Assembly (NCBI GenBank): GCA_023415605.1
Contig: JAEZKB010000003.1
Coordinates: 1 to 21,809 of the forward strand
From: Pseudomonadota bacterium
GTDB taxonomy: Bacteria > Pseudomonadota > Alphaproteobacteria > Rhizobiales > Devosiaceae
Direction of reading: 5' to 3'
Length of the DNA stretch: 21,809 bases
Shown here: piece after piece, positions 1 to 7,609 of the stretch
How the letters are laid out: each line of letters opens with the position of its first letter
Position numbering within the stretch: the stretch's first letter is position 1
Made by a program: the position numbers and the translations under genes
Notes under the pieces: model-generated
Told to the model about the DNA's origin: nothing
Seen by the model: the letters and a program-made list of their open reading frames with translations, nothing else
Database searches by the model: none

Positions 1-903
1 CCAAGGGCAAGTTGGAAGGGTCATCTGCGGCTGAGCCTGGTGAGCTGTCCGGTCAAACTCTTCCCCGCGACCAGCGCGTCCGAGCGCATCAGCTTCAACC
101 AGCTGCACAAGGACACCCACAACCGCATCAACATGAAGCCGGTCGATCCCGAACTCGGCCTCGTCGAGCGCTCCGACCTCGTCCGCGGCTACGAGTACGA
201 GGACAAGCAGTACATCATCATCGAGGACTCCGACCTCGAAGCGGTGCGCATCGAGTCCAGCCACACCATGAACATCGAAGCCTTCGTCGATAAGGACGAG
301 GTCGACGTCATCTACCAGGATGCACCCTATTACCTCGCTCCAGACGGCGCCATGGCCGAAGAAACCTTCGCCGTGTTGCGCGACGCAATGGCCCAGAGCG
401 GCAAGCTCGCGATCGCCCGGCTGGTGATGTCGAGCCGCGAACGCGTCATTACCATCGGCGCGCGCGAAACCGGCATGTTCGTCACCACGCTGCGCAACCC
501 CAACGAAGTACGCGGCACCGCCGAGTATTTCGGCAATATCCCAGCCGGCAAGCCCGACAAGGAAATGCTCGAACTCGCCGGCAAGCTTATCGAACAGAAG
601 GTCAAGCCCTTCAATCCCAAGGACTACGAGGACCGTTACGAGACGGCCCTGATGCAGATGATCCGCGAGAAGCTTAAAGGCCACAAGCCGATCATCGCCT
701 CCGCTCCGGAGCGCGGCAATGTCATCAACCTGATGGATGCGCTCAAGGCCAGCCTCGGCGAGGCCAAGCCTGCCGCAAAGAGCAAGGCGAAGGCTCCCGC
801 CGCAGCCCCTGTCAAAGAATCTGCCGCCAAGGTATCGTTGAAGGCAGCTGTCGCTGCTTCGAAAGCCGCCGCGACCAAACCGAGCGCCAAAAAGAAAGCA
901 TGA
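1..903 (+). CDS. ku: Non-homologous end joining protein Ku (5' end cut by window)
   Basis: Bacterial Ku forms a homodimeric ring on DNA double-strand ends and recruits the ligase LigD for end joining. The frame is open from base 1, and its first codons read RASWKGHLRLSLVSCPVKL, the usual Ku N-terminus, so the true start lies only a few codons before the window. The GTG at position 40 falls inside this conserved stretch and is not the start. The Ku core (about 255 visible residues) includes the typical ISFNQLHKDTHNRI, YEYEDKQYIIIEDSDLE and SRERVITIGARETGM-like segments. It is followed by a roughly 50-residue Ala/Lys-rich tail, as in Ku proteins whose basic C-terminus binds DNA. The stop is 8 bases before the next gene. 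ligD is not visible; it may lie upstream, which is an inference. Identity is very secure. Confidence 0.97.
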   Translation, partial: PRASWKGHLRLSLVSCPVKLFPATSASERISFNQLHKDTHNRINMKPVDPELGLVERSDLVRGYEYEDKQYIIIEDSDLEAVRIESSHTMNIEAFVDKDEVDVIYQDAPYYLAPDGAMAEETFAVLRDAMAQSGKLAIARLVMSSRERVITIGARETGMFVTTLRNPNEVRGTAEYFGNIPAGKPDKEMLELAGKLIEQKVKPFNPKDYEDRYETALMQMIREKLKGHKPIIASAPERGNVINLMDALKASLGEAKPAAKSKAKAPAAAPVKESAAKVSLKAAVAASKAAATKPSAKKKA

Positions 904-911
904 TCTGATCG

Positions 912-1988
912 ATGCCCGTTCGCGGCCAAAGCTTCGGAGTGATCGGCGCACTCAGCGCCTTTCCGCTCCGGCTGGCCGCTAGGCGGGTCGCCGAACTTGG
1001 CGGGCGCCTCCACCGCACCATCACCCGCAAGACCACCCAGGTGGTGGTCGGCCGCTCGCTGCTCGAAAGGCTGGATGAACCCGCTATCGAGCGCCGCATC
1101 GCTGCTGCGCGCGACGCCGATCTCCCGATCCTCTCCGAACAGGGCTTCCTTCGCCTTCTCGAAGGGGCCAGCCCCGGCCCCGCCGACATCAGCCGCACCT
1201 CACTCCTGGAACAGTCGCGCCTTGCCCCAAAGATCTTCGATCACCTCGTGCTGTTCGACGCTTTCGAGAACCACCGCGAACCCTTCTCCTTCCGCGACCT
1301 GATCCTCGCACGCAAATATGCCGGCCTCGTCCAGACCGGCGCCAGCTGGAGCGACATCGCCAAGTCCGTTCATGAAATCGGCCCCGTCGCCTCGCTGACC
1401 GCGCTCACCCTTCAGCCCGGCCGCCGCGGCCGCATCGTTTCGCGCGACGCCCATTCCCTCGCTGAACTCGACGGTCAGCGGCTGCTGCCGCTCGACGACG
1501 CCGCCGAGGACAACGAGGACTATTTCGGCCTTGCCGAAACCGCGGAAGCCGCCGGCCTCTTCGCCGAAGCCGCCACCCTCTACCGCCAATGCCTCGCCCT
1601 CGATCCTGGCGACGCCACTGCTGCCTTCAACCTGGGCAATTGCGAGAAGGCCACCGGCGACACCGACGCCGCGCTCCTCGCCTACTCCACGGCCATCAAG
1701 CGCGATCCCGAATTCGTCGAGGCGTGGTTCAATCTGGGCGGCCTGCTGCGCGATCTCGGCAAGATCGGCGCAGCCCGCAAGCATCTGCAGCGCGCCCTCG
1801 AACTCGACCACACCTATGCCGACGCCATGTACAATCTCGGTGCCCTCGAATACGACGCCGGCGAACTGGCGACCGCCCGTGAATGGTGGAAGCTCTATCT
1901 TGAACTCGATGCCGAAACCGAATGGGCCAAGCGCGCCCGCGCCGGCATCGCCGTGATCGACCGCCAGATCAGAAAGTTCGTCGGCTGA
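912..1988 (+). CDS. BRCT / MerR-like / TPR repeat protein
   Basis: A 358-residue soluble protein with three parts. Residues about 5-55 (FGVIGALS, then RRVAELGGRLHRTITRKTTQVVVG) look like a BRCT fold with its helix-1 and Gly-Gly turn. Residues about 115-195 (FSFRDLILARKYAGLVQTGASW, then LTALTLQ and DGQRLLPLD) resemble the winged-helix half of MerR-type regulators. Residues about 203-350 hold at least three or four TPR units with the signatures AAFNLGNCEKATGD, AWFNLGGLLRDLGK and AMYNLGALEYDAGE. No signal peptide or membrane segment is seen. It starts 8 bases after the Ku stop without a clear Shine-Dalgarno sequence, and its TGA overlaps the next ATG (TGATG at 1986-1990), so translation is probably coupled. 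BRCT domains commonly bind phosphopeptides or DNA and TPRs bind proteins, so an adaptor role in repair or its regulation is possible. That role is inference from neighbours; the function is unknown. Confidence 0.85.
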   Translation: MPVRGQSFGVIGALSAFPLRLAARRVAELGGRLHRTITRKTTQVVVGRSLLERLDEPAIERRIAAARDADLPILSEQGFLRLLEGASPGPADISRTSLLEQSRLAPKIFDHLVLFDAFENHREPFSFRDLILARKYAGLVQTGASWSDIAKSVHEIGPVASLTALTLQPGRRGRIVSRDAHSLAELDGQRLLPLDDAAEDNEDYFGLAETAEAAGLFAEAATLYRQCLALDPGDATAAFNLGNCEKATGDTDAALLAYSTAIKRDPEFVEAWFNLGGLLRDLGKIGAARKHLQRALELDHTYADAMYNLGALEYDAGELATAREWWKLYLELDAETEWAKRARAGIAVIDRQIRKFVG

Positions 1989-2626
1989 TGCCTGTTTCGT
2001 TCCTGTTCGATGGCCCCGAAGACGCCCGGGTCACCATCATGCTCGCTCATGGCGCCGGCGCCCCGATGGACTCCGCCTCGATGAACGCCACCGCCAAGGC
2101 CCTCGCTGACGCCGGGCTCCGTGTCGCGCGTTTCGAATTCGGCTACATGGCCGCACGCCGCACCGAGGACGGTCGCAGGCCGCCGCCCCGCGCCGAAAGC
2201 GTGATGCACGAATATGTCGAGGCGGTCGATGATCTCGGTCCCACCAACGGCATCCTGTTGATCGGCGGCAAATCCATGGGCGGTCGCGTCGCCAGCATGG
2301 TCGCCGACAAGCTTTTCGATGCCAAGCGCATCGCCGGCCTTGTTTGCCTCGGCTATCCCTTCCATCCCCCGGCCAAGCCCGACCAGTTGCGCACCAGGCA
2401 CCTCGTCGGCCTCGAGACCCCGGCGCTCATCGTCCAGGGCACCCGCGACGAATTCGGCGTCCCGGACGAAGTCAGCGGCTACGACCTCTCCGAAAAGATC
2501 GCCGTCCACTGGGTCGAGGACGGCGATCACGACCTCAAGCCGCGCAAGTCCGTCACTGGCTTCGGCCAGGCCGAGGCACTGCGGCAGGTCGCCGCCACAG
2601 TAAAAGACTGGGCCGCCAAGCTCTAG
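1988..2626 (+). CDS. Alpha/beta-hydrolase fold protein, KANL3/Tex30-like
   Basis: A 212-residue single-domain alpha/beta hydrolase. The oxyanion region LAHGAGAPMDS (residues 19-29) and the nucleophile elbow GGKSMGGR with Ser96 are typical of the small KANL3/Tex30 group. Asp154 (VQGTRDEFG) and His181 (EDGDHDLKPR) complete a plausible catalytic triad. No signal peptide is present, so it should be cytoplasmic. The ATG at 1988 overlaps the stop of the preceding gene (TGATG). It is preferred over the frame's earlier opening at 1922, which would run back into that gene without a homologous N-terminus. The substrate cannot be read from the sequence; members of this group are mostly uncharacterised predicted hydrolases or esterases. 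Its place between Ku, the TPR protein and exonuclease III suggests co-transcription but does not prove a repair role. Confidence 0.88.
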   Translation: MPVSFLFDGPEDARVTIMLAHGAGAPMDSASMNATAKALADAGLRVARFEFGYMAARRTEDGRRPPPRAESVMHEYVEAVDDLGPTNGILLIGGKSMGGRVASMVADKLFDAKRIAGLVCLGYPFHPPAKPDQLRTRHLVGLETPALIVQGTRDEFGVPDEVSGYDLSEKIAVHWVEDGDHDLKPRKSVTGFGQAEALRQVAATVKDWAAKL

Positions 2627-2646
2627 GCGGCGAAACTCAGATTTGC

Positions 2647-3420
2647 ATGAAGATCGCGACCTTCAACATCAACGGCATCAACCGCCGGCTGCCCAATCTC
2701 ATGGATTGGTTGGAACAAGCCGCGCCCGATGTCGTCTGTCTGCAGGAACTGAAGGCCACCGACCGGCAGTTCCCCGCCACGGCGCTGGCCGACGCCGGCT
2801 ATGGCGCAGTGTGGAAAGGTGAATCCAGCTGGAACGGCGTCGCCATCATCGCCAAGGGAGCCGATCCGGTCCTTACGCAGGACAGCCTTCCTGGCGATGA
2901 GGACGACAAACAGGCGCGCTACATCGAGGCCGCCGTTAATGGCGTCGTCATCGCCTGCCTCTACGCCCCTAACGGCAATCCGAGGCCCGGGCCGAAATTC
3001 GCCTACAAGCTCGAGTGGACTCGGCGCCTCCTCGCCCACGCCCAGGAACTCTGGCACACCGGCCTGCCGGTAGTCCTCGCCGGCGACTACAACATCGTGC
3101 CCGAGCCGCGCGACATTTACGAAACCACGTCCTACAAGGACAACGCCCTCATTCAGCCCGAGAGCCGTGCCCTTTTTGCCGAACTGCTGGCGCAGGGCTG
3201 GACCGACGCCATCCGCAAGGCCTTTCCGGACGACACCGTCTACACTTTCTGGGACTACATGCGGAACCGCTGGCCCCGCAACGCCGGCCTCCGCCTCGAC
3301 CACCTGCTGCTGAGCAAGAAACTCAGCCGCAAACTCATTGCCGCTGGCATCGACCGCCACGTGCGCGGCGCCGAAAACGCCTCCGACCACGCCCCGGTCT
3401 GGATCGAGCTGAAGGTCTAG
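2647..3420 (+). CDS. xthA: Exodeoxyribonuclease III (AP endonuclease)
   Basis: A 257-residue Mg-dependent nuclease of the exonuclease III / EEP superfamily. Enzymes of this type cut DNA 5' to abasic sites and degrade 3' ends, acting in base excision repair. All family motifs are visible: Asn7 in TFNINGI, the metal ligand Glu34 in CLQELK, Tyr106 in LYAPNGN, Asp147 and Asn149 in AGDYNIVP, RLDHLLLS near the C-terminus, and the final catalytic pair Asp247-His248 in SDHAPVW. Length matches the family. The ATG at 2647 starts directly with the first beta strand (MKIATFNING), so the earlier in-frame opening at 2344 is rejected. It lies 20 bases after the hydrolase stop, in the same direction, as the last gene of the apparent Ku cluster. 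Functional by all visible residues. Confidence 0.97.
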   Translation: MKIATFNINGINRRLPNLMDWLEQAAPDVVCLQELKATDRQFPATALADAGYGAVWKGESSWNGVAIIAKGADPVLTQDSLPGDEDDKQARYIEAAVNGVVIACLYAPNGNPRPGPKFAYKLEWTRRLLAHAQELWHTGLPVVLAGDYNIVPEPRDIYETTSYKDNALIQPESRALFAELLAQGWTDAIRKAFPDDTVYTFWDYMRNRWPRNAGLRLDHLLLSKKLSRKLIAAGIDRHVRGAENASDHAPVWIELKV

Positions 3421-3525
3421 AGACCGATCCATCCATCTTCCTCTAGCCGGTTAACGCGCTGGAAGGCCTTGCCCTTCATAATGGCGGGCTTGAGAGGCGC
3501 GTAACGTGTTCGGAGTAGCCGCGTC

Positions 3526-5445
3526 GTGTGGCAGGTGCTCATTGCCAACCTGGCAGTAGTATCGCTGTTCATCTCGGTCTGGGCGCATGCTCAGCATTTC
3601 CTCGAGATGCGGTCGCGGAACTACCGGCAGGTGCTGTTTGCGCTCTTCATGGGCGCCGGCGCGGTCGCGACCATGTCGCTGCCGGTCGAGGTTGTACCAG
3701 GCGTCCTCTTCGACCTTCGCGCAGCGCTCGTCGCCATGGCCGGATTCTTCTCTGGCCCCATCGGTGGCGCCATCGCGGTCATTGTTGCCGGCGGCTATCG
3801 CTTGGCGCTGGGCGGAGCTGGCGCCCTGCCGGGGGTCATCGCCATCATGCTGGCCGCGGCCAGCGGCGTCTTCTTCCACTGGTACGGCATCAACCGCCGC
3901 GACAAGGCGCCGCTACACCTATTGGGCCTTTCGCTCTGCGTCGGGGGCTTTTCTGCCGCGAGTTTTGCGCTCCTTCCCGCTTCGATCGCGGCCAACATGT
4001 TTCCCAATTTCGCCGCGGCTCTGGGAGCCCTCACGTTCTCGGCGACATTTCTTTCCGGCTTCGCCCTGTTGCGCGGGCGTCATCTTTCCGTCGAGCGCCG
4101 GCTGCTGCGCGCCGCCGTGACCCAGGCGCCCGACTATCTCTACGTCAAGGATCGTCAGAGCCGCTTCGTCGCCGTCAACCAGGGCGTCGCCGAGATCAAC
4201 GGTTTCGCCCGCCCCGCCGAGCTGGTAGGCCGAACCGACTTCTCCATCGCACCCAACGCTCACGCCCAGCAGCTCTTCGACGCTGAACAGGAGATCATGC
4301 GCACCGGCGTGGCCGTCACTGAGCTCGAGGAGCAGTTGCCCGACGCCACAGGCCAGCTCCGTTGGTTCTCGACCTCCAAATCGCCACTGCGCGATGCCGA
4401 CGGCAACGTCATCGGCATCACCGGCGTCACCCGCGACATCACTGAGCGCCGCCGGCTCGAGCGCATCGCCTCCCAGAACCACAGCCTGATTTCTTTCGCC
4501 CTCACCGAAATGTCGGATGGCCTCGCCATGTTCGACAGGGATGGGTACCTCGTGCTCTGCAACCGCCGTTACTCCGAGGCTTTCCCGCTCACCGGCCATG
4601 TCCGCCAGCCCGGCGTACACCTTCGCACAATCCTCGAAGCCGTGGTCGAAACCGGCGAGCAGCTCGGCGTGCCGCGCGAACATCCCGAAGTGTGGATCGA
4701 GGAAGTCATCGCCTCGCTGAAGAATGGCGGCTCCGAAGAGGTCAGTTTCGCCGATGGCCGCTGGCTGCAGATTCGCACACGCCCGACCGCCGAAGGCTCT
4801 TCGCTCGTCGTCGTCACCGACGTCACCACCATCAAGCACGCCGAACTGGCACTGCTCGGCATGACCGACCAGCTCAAGGAACTGGCGACCACCGACGGCC
4901 TCACCGGTCTCCTCAACCGCCGTACCTTCGATGCCGTGCTCGATGGCGAGCTCTCCCGCACCGGCCGCGAGCGCCAGCCGTTGAGCCTCCTGATGATCGA
5001 TGTCGATCGCTTCAAGGCGTACAATGACCGCTATGGCCACCCGGCGGGCGACAAATGCCTGAAACTGGTCGCCAACTGCCTGCGCGAAGCCGCCCTTCGC
5101 CCCGGCGACAGCCTCGCCCGCTATGGCGGCGAAGAGTTCGTCGCCATCCTGCCCAACACCGACGAAGACGGCGCTTATGTTATCGCGGAACGCCTGCGAC
5201 GCAGCCTGCGTGACCTCCGACTGCCGCACGAAGGCAGCGAAAAGGGTGTCGTTACTGTCTCAGTCGGCATTGCAAGCTACGGGCCCAATGTGATCGATCG
5301 CCGCGACACAGAACTTCTCCGGCGCGCCGATCAGGCCCTTTACGACGCCAAGGCAGCCGGCCGCGATCGTGTCACTGGCTGGCGCGGCACCCACGACGTC
5401 ATGCCGCGCTTGATGGCAGAAGCTGCCCGCAAGGCCATGCGCTAG
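3526..5445 (+). CDS. Membrane diguanylate cyclase: 5TM-LYT, two PAS, GGDEF
   Basis: A 639-residue sensor predicted to make cyclic di-GMP from two GTP at the inner membrane. Residues 1-185 are hydrophobic and match the LytS-type 5TM sensor region (FDLRAALVAMAGFFSGPIGG and GGYRLALGGAGA). Residues about 187-310 form a PAS domain ending ITGVTRDITERRRLE. Residues about 317-440 are a second PAS-like unit (ALTEMSDGLAMFDRDGYLVLCN). Residues about 450-620 are GGDEF, with the active-site loop GGEEF at 534-538, metal Asp in DVDRFKAYND, and an RPGD inhibitory site (525-528) exactly five residues before GGEEF, so product inhibition is likely. No EAL domain is present. The GTG start follows GGAG at 3512-3515, and a stop at 3502 blocks further extension. 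The signal sensed is unknown. Its stop overlaps the convergent epimerase gene by 4 bases. Confidence 0.95.
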   Translation: MWQVLIANLAVVSLFISVWAHAQHFLEMRSRNYRQVLFALFMGAGAVATMSLPVEVVPGVLFDLRAALVAMAGFFSGPIGGAIAVIVAGGYRLALGGAGALPGVIAIMLAAASGVFFHWYGINRRDKAPLHLLGLSLCVGGFSAASFALLPASIAANMFPNFAAALGALTFSATFLSGFALLRGRHLSVERRLLRAAVTQAPDYLYVKDRQSRFVAVNQGVAEINGFARPAELVGRTDFSIAPNAHAQQLFDAEQEIMRTGVAVTELEEQLPDATGQLRWFSTSKSPLRDADGNVIGITGVTRDITERRRLERIASQNHSLISFALTEMSDGLAMFDRDGYLVLCNRRYSEAFPLTGHVRQPGVHLRTILEAVVETGEQLGVPREHPEVWIEEVIASLKNGGSEEVSFADGRWLQIRTRPTAEGSSLVVVTDVTTIKHAELALLGMTDQLKELATTDGLTGLLNRRTFDAVLDGELSRTGRERQPLSLLMIDVDRFKAYNDRYGHPAGDKCLKLVANCLREAALRPGDSLARYGGEEFVAILPNTDEDGAYVIAERLRRSLRDLRLPHEGSEKGVVTVSVGIASYGPNVIDRRDTELLRRADQALYDAKAAGRDRVTGWRGTHDVMPRLMAEAARKAMR

Positions 5446-6482
5446 TTCAGCAGGTCGAACGCGTCACCCCAGGTATCCGCGACCGAATAGCCCGCCGGAT
5501 AGGGATCGCTCGGATCGAGCCCGATCTGATGGATGCCATGTATCCAGCCGCGCCCCGATATCTTCGGCACCACTGCCGGCCGGCCCGCCACCGCCGTATC
5601 GCGGTCATAGGTGACCTCGAAGGTGGAATCGATGATCGAACGGGCCGTGACCGTTTCTCCGGGCTTACGTTCACCGCGTGCTGCCGCCACCGCCAGCCGC
5701 GCCGAATTGCCGGTGCCGCAGGGCGACCGGTCGATCCGCCCCGGCGGCAGGATTGTCGCCCCGACCAGTTCACCATCCGGCTTGGTGTCGACGAACATCG
5801 TATAGGAAATGCCCCGGTTCGCGGCGATCTCCGGGTGCTGGATGGTGAGTTGTGCATTGACTGCTCGGTGGATCGCCGTCCCGGCCTCGACCAGCCGCTT
5901 GGCCATATCCGGACGGATTTCGAGCCCCAGTGGCTTCGGGTCGATCAGTGCGTAGAAGATGCCCCCATAGGCGATATCGAGTTTGACCTTTCCCAGTCCG
6001 GGCACGTCGACCGAGACATCGAGCTGGTCAACATAGCTGGGGTTCATCTCCAGGGTGACCCGCTCGCATTTGCCGTTCCGGCACTGCGCCCGCGCCGTGA
6101 CCAACCCCGATGCGGTATCGATCCGCACCATGGTCTCCCCCTCGACCATTGGCAGCATGCCGGTTTCGAGTAGCACGGTGGTGAGGCAAATCGAATTGCT
6201 GCCCGACATGGCGTGCGCCTTGTCGCTTTGCAGGACGATGAAGCCCACATCCGCATCCGGGCGTGTTGGCGGCGAAATGAGAAGCGTGCTCATCGCTGCA
6301 TGGCCGCGCGGCTCGAACACCAGGAAGCGCCGCAACGCGTCGCCCTCCTGTGTTTCATTCACCCAACGCAGCTTGTCTTCCATGGTGGCGCCCGGCACCT
6401 GGATAACCCCACCGGTAACCACCCGCCCGACTTCACCCTCGGCATGAGCCTCGACCATGGTCACCGTCTTTCGCCAGCGCAT
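5442..6482 (-). CDS. Proline racemase-family enzyme, probable 4-hydroxyproline 2-epimerase
   Basis: A 346-residue PLP-independent enzyme of the proline racemase family, which epimerises or dehydrates proline and hydroxyprolines by two-base chemistry. The second catalytic cysteine is Cys255 in DRSPCGTGNSA. The first motif, usually MCGH, reads MSGSNSIC: Ser93 replaces the catalytic Cys and Ser95 replaces the His. Ser/Cys members are known in the family among hydroxyproline epimerases and trans-3-hydroxyproline dehydratases, so the exact reaction is open. The start chosen is ATG at 6482 (MRWRKTVTMVEAHAEGE, the family N-terminus), with GGAG 7 bases upstream. An ATG at 6545 would add 21 unconserved residues and has AGGA only 3 bases ahead. 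It diverges from a DapA-family gene, the deaminase type used in hydroxyproline breakdown, which supports a role in trans-4-hydroxy-L-proline catabolism. The protein is cytoplasmic. Confidence 0.9.
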   Translation of the reverse strand: MRWRKTVTMVEAHAEGEVGRVVTGGVIQVPGATMEDKLRWVNETQEGDALRRFLVFEPRGHAAMSTLLISPPTRPDADVGFIVLQSDKAHAMSGSNSICLTTVLLETGMLPMVEGETMVRIDTASGLVTARAQCRNGKCERVTLEMNPSYVDQLDVSVDVPGLGKVKLDIAYGGIFYALIDPKPLGLEIRPDMAKRLVEAGTAIHRAVNAQLTIQHPEIAANRGISYTMFVDTKPDGELVGATILPPGRIDRSPCGTGNSARLAVAAARGERKPGETVTARSIIDSTFEVTYDRDTAVAGRPAVVPKISGRGWIHGIHQIGLDPSDPYPAGYSVADTWGDAFDLLN

Positions 6483-6489
6483 ACCTTCA

Positions 6490-6493
6490 CTCC
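6490..6493 (-). promoter_or_regulatory. Ribosome binding site deciding the epimerase start
   Basis: On the minus strand GGAG lies 7 bases before ATG 6482. This is better placed than the AGGA only 3 bases ahead of the alternative ATG at 6545, and it agrees with where the family's conserved N-terminus begins. Confidence 0.5.
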
Positions 6494-6575
6494 GCATGTA
6501 GCGAGTCACCGGCACCTTGAGCGCTGACGGCTTCTCGAGCCGCATCTTCCTACCACATGAGCCTAGCCTATCAAC

Positions 6576-6598
6576 TCTGTCGACATCTTGCCGACAGA
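6576..6598. promoter_or_regulatory. Inverted repeat, candidate GntR/FCD operator
   Basis: Perfect 7-base arms TCTGTCG (6576-6582) and CGACAGA (6592-6598) are separated by 9 bases. Inside lie TGTCGACA (6578-6585, itself a palindrome) and a near copy TGCCGACA (6589-6596), offset by 11 bases, about one helical turn. The site sits midway between the divergent epimerase and deaminase genes and overlaps the -35 box of a possible promoter for the latter. FCD-type GntR repressors usually bind short palindromes of this kind. Assigning it to the regulator at 7610-8332 is inference. Confidence 0.5.
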
Positions 6599-6616
6599 AC
6601 CGCGAGCGACTAGAAC
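6588..6616 (+). promoter_or_regulatory. Candidate sigma70-type promoter for the deaminase gene
   Basis: TTGCCG (6588-6593), a 17-base spacer, then TAGAAC (6611-6616), each matching four of six consensus positions. It lies 28 bases before the deaminase ATG at 6645. Its -35 element is inside the right half of the inverted repeat, consistent with repression by a bound regulator. The match is modest. Confidence 0.35.
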
Positions 6617-6644
6617 GACCGCAAGGACTCAGGAAACAGCACCG

Positions 6645-7559
6645 ATGCAAAAGAGTGATTTCCGCGGCATTTTTCCCGCTTTGACCACCCGCATGACCCC
6701 CGACCAGGAGGTTGATCTGCGCGCCGTCGCCGCTGACGTCGAGTTCCAGATCGACGCCGGGGTCGATGCGCTGATCATGTGCGGCTCGCTGGGGGAGGCA
6801 TCGAGCCTCACGCGTGATGAGAAACTGGCCATCGCGCAGACGGCAATCGATGCGGCCAGGGGCTGCGTGCCCGTGCTGCTGACCATCGCCGAGGATTCGA
6901 CCCGTGCCGGCGCGGCGCTCGCCACCGAGGCCGAAAAGCTGGGCATCAAGGGCCTTATGGTCCTCCCGGCGATGCGCTATCTCGCCGACGACCGCGAAGT
7001 CATCGCCCACTATCGGGCCATCGCGGCCGCTTCGAGTCTGCCGATCATCATCTACAACAATCCCCTCGCCTACGGCATCAACATCAGCCCGGCGATGCTG
7101 GCCGAGCTCGCCGACGAGGCGAAGTTCGTCGCGGTGAAGGAATCTACCGGCGATACCCGCCGCATAAACGAAACAATCCGCGTCGTCGGCGACCGCTACC
7201 AGCTGCTGACCGGCGTCGATGATCTCGCGCTCGAAAGCCTTATCCTCGGCTGCACCGGCTGGATCGCCGGCCTCGTCGTCGCCTTTCCGCGCGAGACCGT
7301 CGCCATTTACAAGCTGGTCCAGCAGGGCCGCATCACTGAGGCACTCGAAATCTACCGCTGGTTCCTGCCGCTCCTGCACCAGGACATCGGCCCGAAATTC
7401 GTCCAGAACATCAAGTTGGTCGAACATCTCGTCCGCGGCGTCTCTCCCGTCACGCGCGCCCCCCGCCTCCCCCTGGTCGGCGCAGAAGAAGCGGCCGTGA
7501 AGGCCGTAGTGGAAGAAGGACTCGCCTCGCGCCCGGACCTCGGCAAATACGGGTTCTGA
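6645..7559 (+). CDS. DapA-family lyase/deaminase, probable pyrroline-4-hydroxy-2-carboxylate deaminase
   Basis: A 304-residue TIM-barrel enzyme of the dihydrodipicolinate synthase/N-acetylneuraminate lyase family, acting through a lysine Schiff base. Lys165 (FVAVKEST) is the Schiff-base residue, Tyr137 (IIYNNPLAYG) the catalytic tyrosine, and GSLGEASSL (47-55) the substrate loop that in true DapA is GTTGE. That altered loop, together with the divergent hydroxyproline epimerase homologue and the adjacent FCD regulator, points to the deaminase that turns pyrroline-4-hydroxy-2-carboxylate into 2-oxoglutarate semialdehyde rather than to lysine synthesis. The ATG at 6645 has AGGA 10 bases upstream; an upstream alternative start at 6588 would add 19 unconserved residues. 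The pathway's D-hydroxyproline dehydrogenase and semialdehyde dehydrogenase are not in this window. Other sugar-acid aldolase or dehydratase activities of the family cannot be excluded. Confidence 0.9.
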   Translation: MQKSDFRGIFPALTTRMTPDQEVDLRAVAADVEFQIDAGVDALIMCGSLGEASSLTRDEKLAIAQTAIDAARGCVPVLLTIAEDSTRAGAALATEAEKLGIKGLMVLPAMRYLADDREVIAHYRAIAAASSLPIIIYNNPLAYGINISPAMLAELADEAKFVAVKESTGDTRRINETIRVVGDRYQLLTGVDDLALESLILGCTGWIAGLVVAFPRETVAIYKLVQQGRITEALEIYRWFLPLLHQDIGPKFVQNIKLVEHLVRGVSPVTRAPRLPLVGAEEAAVKAVVEEGLASRPDLGKYGF

Positions 7560-7609
7560 AACTCCGGCCGCAGTGTCACCATCCTTGCCCCGGAGAAACG
7601 GACGGAGGA

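Noticed and set aside
3919..5229. 436-codon minus-strand open frame opposite the diguanylate cyclase
   Set aside because: It lies wholly inside a gene with clear domain motifs, has no recognisable domain of its own, and is the low-complexity Gly/Asp/Glu-rich frame expected opposite GC-rich coding DNA.
6483..7427. Upstream extension of the epimerase frame to 661 residues
   Set aside because: It runs antisense through the DapA-family gene and matches nothing. The family N-terminus and a ribosome site mark ATG 6482.
7562..7595. CTCCGG and CCGGAG pair between the convergent deaminase and regulator genes, as a two-way terminator
   Set aside because: Only a 6-base stem with a 22-base loop and no T run on either strand, too weak to call.
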